In this document: in pieces, positions 11,101 to 26,100 of the stretch
Layout: every line of letters begins with the position of its first letter
How positions within the stretch are numbered: the first letter of the stretch is position 1
From: Paramisgurnus dabryanus
Taxonomy: Eukaryota; Chordata; Actinopteri; Cypriniformes; Cobitidae
Reading direction: 5' to 3'
NCBI RefSeq assembly: GCF_030506205.2
Contig: NC_133345.1
Span: 30,184,267 to 30,248,266 of the forward strand
Length of the DNA: 64,000 bases
Position numbers and translations under genes: made by a program
The notes under the pieces: generated by a model
What the model saw: the letters and a program-made list of their open reading frames with translations, nothing else
Told to the model about the DNA's origin: nothing
The model's database searches: none

Positions 11101-14100
11101 TATTTTTGCAGGCCAACCCAGAAGTTACCAAAAACCCATTAATTTTCCTATAGACGTTTGGATTATCGCAAAAAATAAGCTTTGTGTTTAACAAAAGTTT
11201 ATGACACTTACACGTTTTGTCCGAGATAATCTTCACAGATGAACGCAACATTTATGAATTTTGAAGTCTTAAATGCGTTTACTAGAAATTAAAAGCTAAC
11301 CTTAGGCTACAAGCAAACTACCCCATAGTCTCTAGTCTTGACATTAACATCATCACCTTCAAGTTTCCGACAGCTCTTTCAAACTTTTTAGACACAACAA
11401 AGTTCCCAACAAAGTCTGTAGTCACATGTAGCATCTTGTTAGCAACAGCCCTTTTAAAGACACATTAAAGCTTTATAGAGCACCGATGGTCTGATTCACG
11501 ATTTTACATTTCCTTTGGTGTGTAAGTGTGTATTAGTACAGGGGTTTTCAAACTTTTTGTGTGTGTGGACCACTATTTGTATTCAAGAATTTTCGCAGAC
11601 CACCTCATAATACTCATAATAAAATATGTCTACACAAAGTCCTGAATTTATCTGCACTTCAAAATAGGCTTACTAGCACTAAAACTATAACTAGTCATCA
11701 CATCAGTACAACAGATTCTTAAAACATATTCTTAAAAAATATATTTTTTTCTTAATAAAATATATTCTTTTATATTTTATTTTGCCTTTACGCGGACCAC
11801 CTGCAGTACCCTTACGGACCACTAGTGGTCCGCGGACCACAGTTTGGGAATGGCCGTATTAGTACATGTTGACGATATGCAAAAGGTACAAACCCCAAAG
11901 TAAACGATGACGCGAGTTATCGTCTCCGACGCAAATCTCTAATTGTAGGAAACAGATTACTTTCTTTCTGGGATTGGTGATGTAGACAAGACAGACATTA
12001 TTATAATTCCTCCCGCTTCGGACTCACAGCCTGTAAGTTAACTACTGTCAATTGCATTGTCACCGAATCTTTCAAACATGGTAAAGAGCGTCACATTTCC
12101 TGCTGATGTCAGAGGTATTCAGGCCAATCACAACGCACAGATTAGCTGGCCAATTAGGGACACAGCGCTTTTTAAATCGATTAGTTTTTTTACAAAATCT
12201 GTGCATTTCAGGAAGACAAGGAAATCTGGAGCTACAAAATTGTATGGTATGTGGAAAATGATGTGATTTTTTTTTAACCATAAACCACGCAAACACATTG
12301 TATTATACAAAATACACACAATAACATTATTTTTTAGCAATGAAATAGGTGCACTTTAAAGTGTCACAAGTGGTGGGGGTATTACTAGTGTGTTTTATGT
12401 TGTAGAAAAATATTGAAAATATCATAGGCTTATGTTAACCCTAGATCTTATTTAAAGCGTTTAACCAAAACCAAAAAAAAAAAAAACATTGACTTTGGGA
12501 AGATGCAGCGGAAGTTCTAAAATGCTAACTTGCTTCCGGTTTTTGCATACAAAAATACGTCATCCCTGCACTTTTTTGTCCACTGGCTTTATTCTGTTTA
12601 CTCTCCAGGTGAATTTTAAGTTTATTTCACCTTAAAACACTTAACTTTTTTGCATTGTGACATTAATCACCTGCTATATCTCCTAAGGTGAACAAAGCTT
12701 GACAAATAGAAGGTAAAGAATATATGATCATGGCCTTAGATGTAAATTTAATTTAAATTAGGGCAAAACATACTAATGGTCTAAAAAGTTTTTTATTATG
12801 GTGTGAAATGTGTCTCTGATGTGAGATTTATGTATAACGTTTTTATGCTTTGCGTTATGTCATATATACATGGGTGCCAGTGGCGTGTGGTGACTTCTCT
12901 TTTGGGGAGGCACAAATGCGAAGCTCGTCAAAACATGTACGTTGCCCGTCATGTTTGTGGCTCGCCATGTCATGTGAATGCTATGTCCCTGCTGCAGATG
13001 CTTCGAAGGGGTTTTTGATAAAGGAGACGCTTTTGTTTGCTAGATATGTCACCAAATGCCACACACATGACACGCCGAACACATATTTTGCATTCCTGCC
13101 TCCCCGGAGAGTCACCACAGACCACTGATGCATGCTCTACTTACACATTATTACAGATGACTTGTGCAATAAAGTAAACATCGGTTAAATATTAACTAAT
13201 GGTTCTTCCTGTTTGTTGAATTATCTACATAGCATATACTCTATTATATGCCAGTAATCTCAGGTCAAACAGAAAATTTTGCATTCAGCAATACAGCAAT
13301 GCCATCTAAGAATCATTTTTGGTTCCTCAAAACAACCATTCAGTCAAGTTAGTAAATAGTTAGTAAGTTGCTAAGTTATAGAAAATGGGCTGATGGAGGT
13401 TTATTTTCTTAAGAAATTAATGAATTGAATTTTCTTCTTTGTGAATTGGTCCTGCTGTTGTTAAATATAATATGCACTGTTTGATCATAAAACAGTGTGT
13501 AATCCCTGGTCTATGTGTTGGAGTCTACATCTATGTTTATACTAAACAAAAAATTGAGTTAAACCGAGCCTGCACACTTCCTAGAAGAATAGTATTGTTT
13601 AACACGAGCCAGTCTTTTAATATATCATATGACCATAGTTGAAACAAACACAGGCCACTGTAATGATTTTATTTTTAACACATAAGATGATGTATTCACA
13701 ATTATTAATCTGAACTCATAGCTGTAGATGGAGCAGGTTTAATGTATTACTAACACCAGAAGATATCGCAGTGTGCTGACATCACCTACTAACACATTTA
13801 ATCTAAATCTGTTAATGTTGGTAGTCGACATGAAAAGTGATAGCAGGCACAGCAGTTTGCTGATGCGTATCCTGATATAATCCATTTAAAATTATTCTGA
13901 CGCTTGTATTATGGCCTATGTCTTTACATTAATTACACGGCAACAGTAATGTTTACAAGATGTCACAGCATAGGACTAGTCCAAGAAATTTTTCATTCCA
14001 AAGTCATATGTTGCTGTTTCTCTGTGAAACTTGTGAAAGACTCTTTTACATGAAGTATAATGCAAGAGTCATGGGTGTCTGTCCTTAAATAAGCTACTGT

Positions 14101-17100
14101 ACGGATTCAGGGTTACTGTAGATTATAGTGTACAAGTCACAAGAATAACTTCATAAAATCTTTGTAAATATTGCGCAAAATGTTTCATTTGATGTTCCAT
14201 GGAAAATCGGCGTTATACGGGTGTAGAACAACATAAGGGTGTGTAAACGATGGCAGAATTTTCATTTTTATGTGTACTGTTCCTAAAATAAAGACAAGTC
14301 TATTTTTCATGCCTCAAGTTCAAAGGAAATGTAATCAGGGGTTGGAATTAAATGTAAAACATCGGGGTCAGATTTAGGGGTTCGGGGTCAGGAGTTGGGT
14401 TGCAGGGGCCGCTGAAGAACGGGGAGTCCCTTACATTCCGTCCTCTTTCTTACCGTCATGTGATGAACTGTGACACATTTACTGATGTGCTGAGCATGTC
14501 TCTCTTACATGGACATCAGCCATTTTCTCAGAAATGACACAACCCACATCATTAGATTGGATCAGAAAACAGTAAAGCAAGTGTCATTTGTTAAAAAAAA
14601 TAGCACAAGAGTTAATCAGAGTTTAAAAAAATATGGCTGCAAGATATCAAAACGACTAAAATGAAATGGCTGAAAATACCGCATATGTGCATGTCACAAT
14701 ATGCATTTACTGTAGCAATGGAGAATTATGTATTTTTTAGTGCTGGGCAAAGATTAATCGCGATTAATAGCATACAAAATAAAAGTGATTTTTTTTTTTG
14801 CATAATATATGGGTGTCTGCTGTGTGTAATTATTATGTATATATAAATACACACACATTCATGTGTATATATATTTTTTTATATTTTTATATATTCTATA
14901 TGATGTATAGACGGTTTCAGCAGTTACAACATAAACAAGTGGCTGTCGCGGGCCGCACGTAACTTCCGGTAAGCTCCGCTAAGAATAAATAACAACAAAG
15001 TTCTTTAAACGTAGTTTATTTATATAACAAACAAAAAACAACACATAGATTACCTAGGAAACCAAAACATTTGTTATTTTCGAGGAGGCATTTGTTCAAG
15101 AGATCAGTTTAGCAACTAGTCAGACCATTAAAAAAACGAATCCGGAAGTAAAGTTCAGATCCAGACGTGTATCACGTGCGTCCGATGAAACCGTCTATAA
15201 ATAAAAAAATATATAAATTAAACATTTCTGAAATGAATATATGTATGTGTGGTTAAATATACATAATAATTGCACACAGCAGACACACATGTTATACAAA
15301 AAAATCTTTTATTTTGTATGTGATTAATCGTGATTAATTAATCTTTGATTAATCTTTACTCAGCACTAATTTAAATACTTTAAATGTATGTATATATGTA
15401 TAGTCAGAGTTTTAAGTCAATGAACAGCAGAGAGACTGGTGAAAGTTGGCTATATATAAAACCGTATTAGTTTGTTTTTTAATTCATTTTATTATAATTT
15501 TAATAATTTTACAAACTTCAAGCTTTATTATAGGGATGCACCGATAGGATTTTTTTGGGCCGATACGGATTTAAAAAGACAACTTCTGGCCGATACCGAT
15601 ATTAAACACTCGTATACAATACTATACAGCTGGTCTAAGCTAGTTTATTTCTGCATCAAATTATTTTTACTGAACATGGATTGGATCTAATTAACATTTA
15701 ACTGACCAACATAATAAGAGAGGCACAAATTAAGCTAAAACAAATATAATAAGACAGCATGACAAACTTCAAAGGTGGTTTTTGCTATTCAGAATTTATT
15801 TTATTAACAACATTAACTCATTTTTTTTTTTTTTTTTACATATAATGGATTTCTTTATGCAGTTAATTAATAAACAATCGGTATCGGCCTTTCTCGTGCT
15901 ATTGCCGATATGCCGATGGTTTCAAATTCATCAAAAATCGGTCGATAAATATCGGCGGCCGATACATCGGTGCATCACTACTTTATTATATTGCATATTG
16001 TATATTGCATTATATAGCAAGTTAATTATTGCATATTGCACTTTTCCCCAATATGGTGTAGCTCTATATTCAATAATGTTCAAAATGAAAATGTATTTGG
16101 ACGTTGCCTTAAAGTAATGTAATAAAGCTAATTCACGTGTGGTTATTTTTTTAGGACACCTGTATGAACTTGATGACTTCATCCATCCACTTAAAATCAA
16201 CTTGACATAAGTTTTGTTAGTAGCAAAAAATTCAAATATTTTATAAAGCTTCAGCTTATTTTATTGTTCTTAAAACGTGAATAAATAATAAGTTTGAAGT
16301 ATCCTAGACTTGGTTTTTAACCTGTCTAACCTTTAAAGTTTCACACCACAATGAAATACAAAGACTGTCACACGTGATATTTAATGCATGAATCAGAGCT
16401 ATAATGATCCCAACAGCAGCACAAGACAGCTTTCATAGACCACTGGCCCAAATAACAACACGTGGACTTTACAAATGGATAAACTGAGCAAGCTTAAAGG
16501 CATGTGGTTATGAGTCACTGGCCCATTTACAGACCTCGAAGTCTATACAAGATATATTTACAGTTTACATATAAATACAGTATATACAGTATATATACAG
16601 TTTATATATTTTTTTGGTCTCATTATTTATCTCTGTCACAGGTGCATCCCAGAAAACATCGCCTGCTACTGGAAGTGTTTGATGAAAATCGTTTGGTAGG
16701 TATTTGCATTGATACACTGTTAAATAAATTTGTTGTAGCTGTATGAGACCCTATTTGTCAAATCCAGGCTAAAGTCTCACAACTTAATGATGAGATTACG
16801 AGCATCAAAGTTTGATTTCACTCATAGATTTCACATTTATTTCAATCTTAGTCAGTCAATATTAAATATTATATAATATAATAGGGCTGGGTATCGATTC
16901 AGATTTTCCAGATCGATTCGATTTCGATTCACAAGCTACCAAATCGATTCGATTTCGGGCCGGTTTTTATACTCTATTCAACTCAATGAATATAGATTTA
17001 ATACAAATACTAAATTAATAAAAAGAACAGTGAACAGCAGGTTACAAGTGAGTAATTAATAAAATAGACGAAGCACCTGAAACTGTCATTTTAAGCACTG

Positions 17101-20100
17101 TATGAATGAATGACAGGCTTGCCTCTTGCTCCTTGGTAACATTGCGCTAGGCAAAAAAGAGGGTGACATCTAGTGAAGAAGACTAGTAATTCGATTAACG
17201 TTAATCTTTCGTTCAATGTTTGCAGAAATAAATATGAAAGAAAAAAAAATCGATTCTGCTCTTTGAGAATCGATTCTGAATCGACCACGTTTAAAAAAAC
17301 GATTAATCGAAAAATCGATTTTTTTGCCCAGCCCTATAATATAATATAGGGATGCTAAACAATTAGTTGCGATTAATCGTTAGCAGAATAAAAGTTTTTG
17401 TTTACATCACATATGTGTGTAAACTGTGTATAATAAATATGTATATATATATATATATATAAATATGAACACATTCATGTATAATTTTAAGTAAAAAAAA
17501 ATGTATATATTAAGTATTTATATTTATATATAATATAAATATACATAAATATACAAATGTATATACACATGTAAACATTTCTAAAACATATACATGCATG
17601 TGTGTACATTTATTTATACAAATTTATTATACACAGTTCACACACATATATGATGTAAACAAAAACTTTTATTCTGCTATTATTATAATATTATATTATA
17701 ATAATGTTTTTCATATTATTTAGGTTGATTTTATGTAGCAGTACATCACAATAAAACTTAATCTGGGTCTTCACCGGCGGGGTCACATATAGATAGTTTA
17801 AATTAGCAAAATGTGTTTGTATCATATAGTAACATTATCACAGCTAAACACCGGCCAAACAATGGCGAGCATTAGCTGGTTAATGAAATCACACGTGTAG
17901 TTAAACAATCTAGCCTCTATACAGTGTTATGTCCAGGTTTGTAAAATCAGCAGCGTTGGTGTGTAATGAATGAACAAGGATGCCTTTTAGCAAGTAACCA
18001 CCATAAAGCTCAGGTGTGAGAAATAAAATCTACCCCCGGGTGCTGTTATATGTGTAAAGTAACTGTTTAAACACACATAAAAGTGAATGAAGCCTGACTA
18101 GCATTGAGGGAGTATTCTCCGTCACACACTGTTGGCGTCCCACCCGAGTAAGTGGGAAGGTTAAACAAACTCTTGGGTGAAAGACCCAGTGTGTCTTGAT
18201 AAGATTATACATTACCGTATGTCATTAGATATAAAAAAAAACTGGCGTGTCATTGCTAAAATGTGTTTGTTGGCATGAACGGTGTTCTTTATTTGGATAC
18301 TGAAACTAGTGGACTACCTAAATCATTTATTGTATTTGCCTTTATTGTTCAACCCACGCTTTATTGTTCTGTCTGCATAATAGCACATGACACTTTAACG
18401 ACATACGACACTTTAATGACTACGTATGACACTTTAAATATCCCAGTGCCCTCCACTTGTGTTTAACCCTGTGTTTTAATTCTGTATATGGTCCTGTAAA
18501 TGTTACTGTAAGTCATGAGCATTTCAAATCCAGTGACAAATACAAAAGTCTTGCCTTGAGTATGCATGCTATTTCTATCATTTATGACTTCAGCTCAGGT
18601 GGATCTACAGTATCACAAACAACCTGAATCTCATTTTGTGCAAATGATTCAAACATTAAAGTTAGGAGATAATAATCTGTTAATTTCGAGGGAGGTTTCA
18701 CGTGCCGATTCTGGTCCCTTGTGCAATTGGGCTTGATTGATGAGATGGCATTTCTGTGACAGAAGGAGATCTTAAATGACTGCAACAGCGGGTGTCATAT
18801 AACACGTGATGTGGCAAACGTCCATGTGAGAAGTGCCACAACAAGCTCACTGTTTGACTCGGAGGCACTCATTTGGCACAAACAGGCGTGTTACCCTGTT
18901 AGTTTTACAGAGTGAATTGTTAGATTAAGCTATCATGCTTTTACGCTTCGCATGGTTGGAACTGCAGAAATAGGCTATTCGGTTTACAAGCTTGGCGCTT
19001 TCAACAGCTCGTAACACCCTGTTCTTTGCATGCATCTCGGACGTACTGCTGAATTCAGAGTATGCTGGATGCTGTTGAGAAAACTAAACCAACAGATTGA
19101 AACGGAATGATGCCAAAACCTATTCCACTTTATTTCCTGTAACTCTATCCTGGTGGGGTAAAAATATTAGCGGGCGTGCAGCTTTACAGAAACTTTAGAC
19201 AGCGGGTTGGCTCTGCGGCTGGAGGAGGTGGTAGACGTGAGGTTGGCTTGAACGGGGCAGGCTGTTCCACCTCACTCCATCCTGGCATGCTTGCAAGTTT
19301 GTTGTTTTTTGCAATTGACCAACAGCAGGACTTCAATCGGTTTGGTGGGGGGTTCTTGCAAAACTGCAGCTGATACGCGCCGGAGGTCTGGCACTGAAGT
19401 GCCCTTTTCAAAGAGGAGGGTTTGTGTTTGCTTGAAGCAGTTGCCTTAGTAAAGCTCAGCGAGGCTTTCCCTTCAAAGAGGAAGTCAGATGGTGCTCGGC
19501 ACAGAGCTCTGTGTTTTATGTTGCCTTTGACCTCACATGGCCGACAGCTTCGGGAGGAATGCCGGTTGTCACCGCTGCTATTTTGGCTATGTGTAGCTGC
19601 TAATGATCGCAGTCACGGCGCGGAGAGCAGTTGCTTAGTTGCACGCCGTCTTTGTTGATTTCACGAGCAGGTTTGCCATGTCGCGCTTGCTTCTGGACCC
19701 CGTGGAATAGGACCGCATGGCACGACAACTGCGATTGCATTTCGCTTCGAGGAGAAGCAACACAGACCCTCTGTCCGATAGCTGCAGTCATGCCGAAGAC
19801 TGCGGGCTCGCTGGTGCCAGCCGAAACTCGACTGAGGGACTGGCGTACAGTTCTGTCCACATGAAGGTGACTCCGAGACAGCTGGCCCTGAATTTGCCGC
19901 CCTTGTCACCAGAGTACGGTAATTTACAGCGCCACTCTACAGTATTTATCCCCAAGGTAAACGGAAATGGAGGGTGCAGGAAAAGCACGGTGCAGATCTC
20001 CTTGCAGCCTTGCAAACAGAGCGGTGATACGGACGGAGAGGAGGGAGAAATCGCGAGCTGTGAGGGAGGAAACGGGAGCGGGTACGATGGAGGTTCTTGC

Positions 20101-23100
20101 GGCAGTAGCACGGCAAGCGATCCGGGTTACTGCAGCAGTAATAGCATATTCGAATCTGAAGTGCCGGATCGAAAGACTCAGGCTCAGGATAAGACCGTCA
20201 CGCGGCGGAAAGCGAGGGCACCTTTGCGTCGCTGCTCTTCTTTGGTGATTTTCCCACGGAGTCCCTGCACAACGCCGCCCGCGTCCCCCGTCAGTCCGGT
20301 TGCGTCTCCCATGATTCCCCCTTTGCCCCCATCTGGACGTGGTTCTTTTCAGACCTCCCATCAGATGCAGCTGTCCAGCACTGATGTGCCGCACGATGAC
20401 ACGCAATTGACGTCCAAGGGATCCGTCGCCACGGCTGTGAACGGTCTGCGGCTGTCCAAAACCAGCTGCGCGTCAGCAGAGCAAAGAGACGCCAAAGCCA
20501 TGGTTAATTTCAATGTATCTGCAGATCAACCGTCAGGGCCAGAGCGAACGGAAAGACACTCCAGCGTTTTACTGCGACTTCCTTCAAAGAAAGGAAATCC
20601 AGCCAAGTCAAAGCTTAACGGCGACTGTTCCAAACCTCCCGACGGTCCGCAATCAGATGACGTGCCAGTATCCCAGAAAGCCAAGCTTTACCGTAGCACC
20701 TCGGCTTGTATGCTACCAAGCGGACGGCCGCCGTCAACAGAAAGGAGACACAATACCTGTCCGACTAGTAGTAATTCCTCAAAAAAAGACTCCCGTCATG
20801 TTCTTCACAGGAGCATTTCTTTGGAGGTTCCTTGCGAAAACACGGAGATATCTTGTCTCGTTTCAAATGGCGCACACATTCACTCCGGGAATGGCCCTCC
20901 ACATGTGCACATCCATGTGTCTCGTGGCACAGGTACAAAAAAAACAAACACTCCAAAGGATAGCAGCGCAACCGGCACAAAGGATCACGTTCCTACCTGT
21001 GTAGAGAGCAGAGCCACAGTAAGCATTTCTCTTGAATAGTGAAAAATACCGTTTTATTACATAAAAGTGTCATTTTAGTTGTTTTAAAATATTATTTAAT
21101 ATATATTAAGTTATTTTCTTTAAATTGTTTGGCATTAGAGTAGTTGTTTGGATGTCGGAACGTGGTTGCTTTGGATGGAGTATTGTGCAAATGGTGCATT
21201 GAAAATGTTTGATAAAAAGAATTTTATCAAGGTTTTTTTTACGTTTCAAAGATTTTAAACATTTACATTTTATATCTATGCACATTTGCAGGAAGAACAG
21301 TATTGTAGAGATGTAAAATTTGTGTTTCTTTAAATGGAAATGTTCTCATGGACTTTTTTATCTTAGTTGTGTGCGGATGCGAATTTAGGTCAACTTAACT
21401 AACTTTTTTTTCTTAGTATTTATGAATTTTCTTACAAAAGTAAAGTTTTTGTAAATGGTTAGGGTTAGGATAACAATTTTTATTCCCCAAAAAACTTTTA
21501 GTCAGAGGTTCTTAAATAACCATGTCTTTCTTACATTTATTAAGAGCCCTTTTTTAAAGATTATTTAAAATACTGAGACATTTGTTGCATTTTTTTCATT
21601 TTGCGATCCTAATTTAGAGGACAAATTTTTGCTGCTTTTGCTTGTGCGTTTTGTTAATTCCCACAAATAAGCAGTGTTGTGCACACAAACTTTCAGAAGT
21701 ACAGAGATGCATTACAACTATTAACTCCATTTGGTTTGCAGACAGATACGATTTCAAAATGAAACCCTTTAGCTTGTGACTTCCATGCACGTGTTTTGTT
21801 TTATAGGAGTCTTTTTGTTTTTATTGATACATTTGTAAGCACTCAGTGTAAGTTTGTCGCTTTGGGATAATCGTAGATATCTCTCCCAGCCCGCAATCTA
21901 TAAATACACCGCCTCTAAAATATTCTGCTCGACTCCAGTTAGTCTGGCCGTGCACAACGCTGGTCAGCCCTCTGGATTCAACATGATCCTCATCGGCCAC
22001 ACATGGCGGCTCTCAGCTGTTGGGCCAAAGGTCAGAAGAGAGGCCGGCGATTGGTGGAGTTGGGGTCCAAACGATGTGACTCCTGTTCTGTTAAGGATAA
22101 TATGTTTGCTGCCCAGTGGGATGTCTATCAGCCGTGGCATGTTTTCGAAGCATCAGGTGTCTCGCTTGCTCACCCCTGAACTCATTTCATTTGCAGATTC
22201 TCTCTGTCTCTGATTTTAACAGTGTGATAGAAACCAGTTTCACGTGGAGTTAACTCTAGCCTTTACCCTTATTGGCACTGTGTGATAGGGGTTTGTGTGT
22301 GTGTATGTGTGTGTATAGGGTGGCGGTGTGTTTGTGAATGACTGTGTATTTATGTGTGTGTTTTTCCACAGTGGTTTATGTGTATGATTAGTTCTTATCA
22401 GGCTTTAGCTGTTATCTCTTGAGTGACGTCTCTCCTTTAATGATGCTTGACCGCTCAGTGGATTTATTATGAATGAAATTGCATGAAGCCTGGCACGCCT
22501 CATTAAGTTTATTTAAAAAATGAATTTAAAAATCAGTATTATATCAGGTCAGTATTTAAAAGTAAATTCTTAATTTTATGCAAAATCCAATATCCGCCGT
22601 GTTATTCTGTCATCTTTTCTCCCTTTTTTCCCAAAACACAAGAAACGCCACTCTTCCTTTTCTACAGAATGCAATAAATCCGCTCCACAAATTACAGCGC
22701 ACCATTCCACGCAATGTAAACAAACAATGGCGGCGCGTTGAGTACACAGAGTCCTAGTTTTCCTCATCTACTTTGTACTTTGTGATCAACAAACAAACAA
22801 AAACAAAATAATACTTTAATAGCATTGATAAACCTGTGGTGGTTTTCTGTGACGGGAAAGAAATGGAAGCCATCAACATCTAATAATTTACGCGAGAGGC
22901 ACTCGGGAGACGATCGCTTGTTCTCCCGACAGCATCTAGCTTCTCTCGTGCTAACACATTGACCCCAGGGGATCTTATGATAAACTTTCCATAATTTTAC
23001 TCAAAGTCAATGAGAATCACAGCTGATGGATGTGTAAAATACGACATCAAGTATAACCGCGCCCCAATGACAGTGTTCCTAATATGACAGAGTAAGTGTT

Positions 23101-26100
23101 TTGATTAATGCCATTAATGTTTATTTTTTTAATCAGTGTGTACAACTGTTCAACTAAATGAATATAAAATGGCAAAAATTAATGCACATTTATACATTGA
23201 TTGAATTGATTTATAGAATTTTGAAAAAAAAACTTTATTGCATTTTGTGGAAAAAAATAATTCGTTTTTATAATAAATCTTTGAAAATCAAGTTATAGAT
23301 TTGAATTTTTTATGTTTTTATAACCTAAAATGCTATGTGAAAGTTTGTAACAGAAAATAGTGTTTTTTATCTTGTCACTTTCTTGGTATAGAAAACACGT
23401 TTTTACCAAAATTTGTCAAAATGGATTTATTGCGTTTTGGAACCAAACTCTTTATCTCCTCTCTTATAGGTAGAGCTGCTTTTTCCAAAGAAATCTTAAT
23501 AATTTAATGGCTCATGAATGGCACACCTTGAATCATCTTGCAATGGATGTATGGATTTTAACGTCAAAATTGATATTTGAATACGTAATTGAGATCTAGG
23601 GCTCTATTTTAACGATCTGAAACGCAAGTGCGAAGCGCAACGCGCAAGTGAGTTTGTGGGCGGATCTTGGGCGCTGTTGCTATTTTTCCGGCGTGAGAAA
23701 TAACTCTTGCGCCGGGCGCAAATCAATAAGAGGTTGGTCTGAAGTAGGTTCATTATTCATAGGTGTGGTTTGGGCGTAACGTCAAATAAACCAATCAGAA
23801 CGCTAGCCAACATTCCCTTTAAACGCAAGGGCGCAAGTTCCATGGCGGGTTGCTATTATTATGACGGATTTACCAGGCGCACGCCAGGAGCGGTTTACAG
23901 CCGAGGAGACCCACGTTCTTGTACGGGGGAATCCCACGCTTGCCAGCATAAATCGGGCACGCCGTGTAACGGGAGGTGGATCTGCCTCAGGACTTGACGC
24001 CAGCAGAGGACATCGCTGCGTCCACCCTCACCGCTGAAAGTGTTTGGGAGCTTTGAAATCGGACCCAAGAAACGCAAGCAAGGTCCAACCCCAAAGTACT
24101 CTTACAAATCAAGTTCATATACATTAAGGTTTCTTATGAAAACATTTTAACTATTATTTACATAAAATAAACGTAATACAGCCACACAACAAAGTTATGA
24201 AAATATTTTAATCGTTATTTGCATGAGAATAAATAAAAAATATCACCACAATGCTCACCACTATGATTCCCCTTATCTCGTGTATTAATATTTTTAAGTG
24301 TAACAATTTATTATTTGCAAAAATAACTGTTGCATCGTGTAGATTAGATAAGCAAAGTGTATGCGCGTTGTGCACGCTATACATTATGGTCAAGCATGCG
24401 CCCTTAAAATAGCATAATGAACCACGCGCAACGCGCCACTGACTTTAGACTAGTTTTTTTTGGTTAGTAGCGCAATTGTTTTTTGAAACTGCAAAATAGC
24501 AAAAGAGATGGTTTGCGCCGCAACACGCCTCCTTTTTGCGCTGAACCGCCCAGGGAGCGCAAGTTCATTCCCTAGTTTGCTGACGTGCATCTGTGGAGGG
24601 AAAAACCCCGCTGTGCGCCGGCGCAAAATACGAATGATACATGCGTCACTGACAAAGTCAATTGCGCTGGGTGCAAGATAGGGCCCCTATAGTGTGATAT
24701 AATATTTAATACAGTGTTGCTGCCAGATCAACTTGTGTATGGATTAACCAGTTCTCTCCATGAATATAGCCATAGATGCTGGAATGGCATAAAGAATAAA
24801 TCAACAAACAATACAGTGTTGCTATAGATCCACCGCATGGCCTTTAAGGTTTTGTAAATTTTTCTGAGCGAGCTGCGTGTTATCTCAAGGACCTGCTGAT
24901 GTGTTTCAGCAAACATGCTTGTGTAGAAGAAAATGTTTCTCTTTGATCCAACGTCATTACGTCTTTTGACATCTGCCATCGTTTTTTATTTTCCCTCTCA
25001 TTACCAGGACAGATGAGGCCAAACCGATCCGACTGCTTTCACACGATTGTTTTTTGCATCCCTAAATACTGCTTTATTTTACCATAAAAGAAGTAGTTTC
25101 TCTAGATTTACTATAGTTTTATCTTCTCTTGATATAGCTGGCTTTATTGTAGGAGAGGCTACACTGTGCAGCAATATACTGCATCACAATACTTTATACT
25201 ATACTGCACTTCTTTGCAAAGATACCGTTGTGATGTCTTTTTATATGGTACAGTATAATACTTTTCTGGATTGCATACAGTAAATATAATATTGTTTTGT
25301 GCAATATTAACATACTAGGCAAGCTGTGTTGGGCTTAACTAGTTTATCTTACTAACTATGAGAGCGTGTGTGCAGAGCACTAGCAGAGATTTCTCCTAAT
25401 GCTGCCTCTGGTGCTTTACCGTGGTACAGACAGGGTATGGTGAGTTTGACATCTGGGACCGGTGCAGTGACAAAATTACTCTGTGGTTTGACCTGAATTC
25501 AGTAAAATAGGCAAATGTGAGGCAGATTGTGAAGAATGAGGGAATATGTTTGTGTTTAAGTCATTGTTGGTTTATAGACGCTGTAAAATAAAACCCTAAA
25601 AGTCATGTGCAGGATCGCAGTGATGATAATAGATATGTGTCACTATAATCAAACATCTGACATGCCTTATAAAAGTGATGTGCGCTTAACTTATAATACT
25701 TCTGGTTTAATGATATTGTGTGTGTGTGTGTATTTGGTCTAATATTTTAAAAGTTAAACCAGTGCAGGCTGGAAACGTTTCTCGGTTGTGTTCTGAAAAC
25801 AAACTCGCTCTTTGTTCCTTTAGTTTTGTCTTCTGGCCTACTTTTAGCTTCATACATCATTTGCAGTCTGAGGGCGAGACCGGGGAAGTCTACCTTTATA
25901 AAGCATCATCTATCATCTATAAATAAAACATGGATATGTATCATTGTAAACAATAACCTCTGTACTGTACTGACTGTCTGAGTATGTTCATAATGGAACG
26001 GAGAGCTTGTTTATGGATTATTTAAGACTGTTATGTTGGATTTGTACGAGTTTTGGGGTCACAAACAAATTGCTAGGGCTGATGGAGAGGAAAACAGAAG

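Noticed and set aside
19788..20980. Minus-strand and other-frame ORFs over nedd4 exon 1b
   Set aside because: Shadows of the exon; none has a domain or matching splice signals.
21854..22213. 119-codon ORF in nedd4 intron 5
   Set aside because: No recognised domain and no convincing splice sites or promoter; kept only as a note in the spacer entry.
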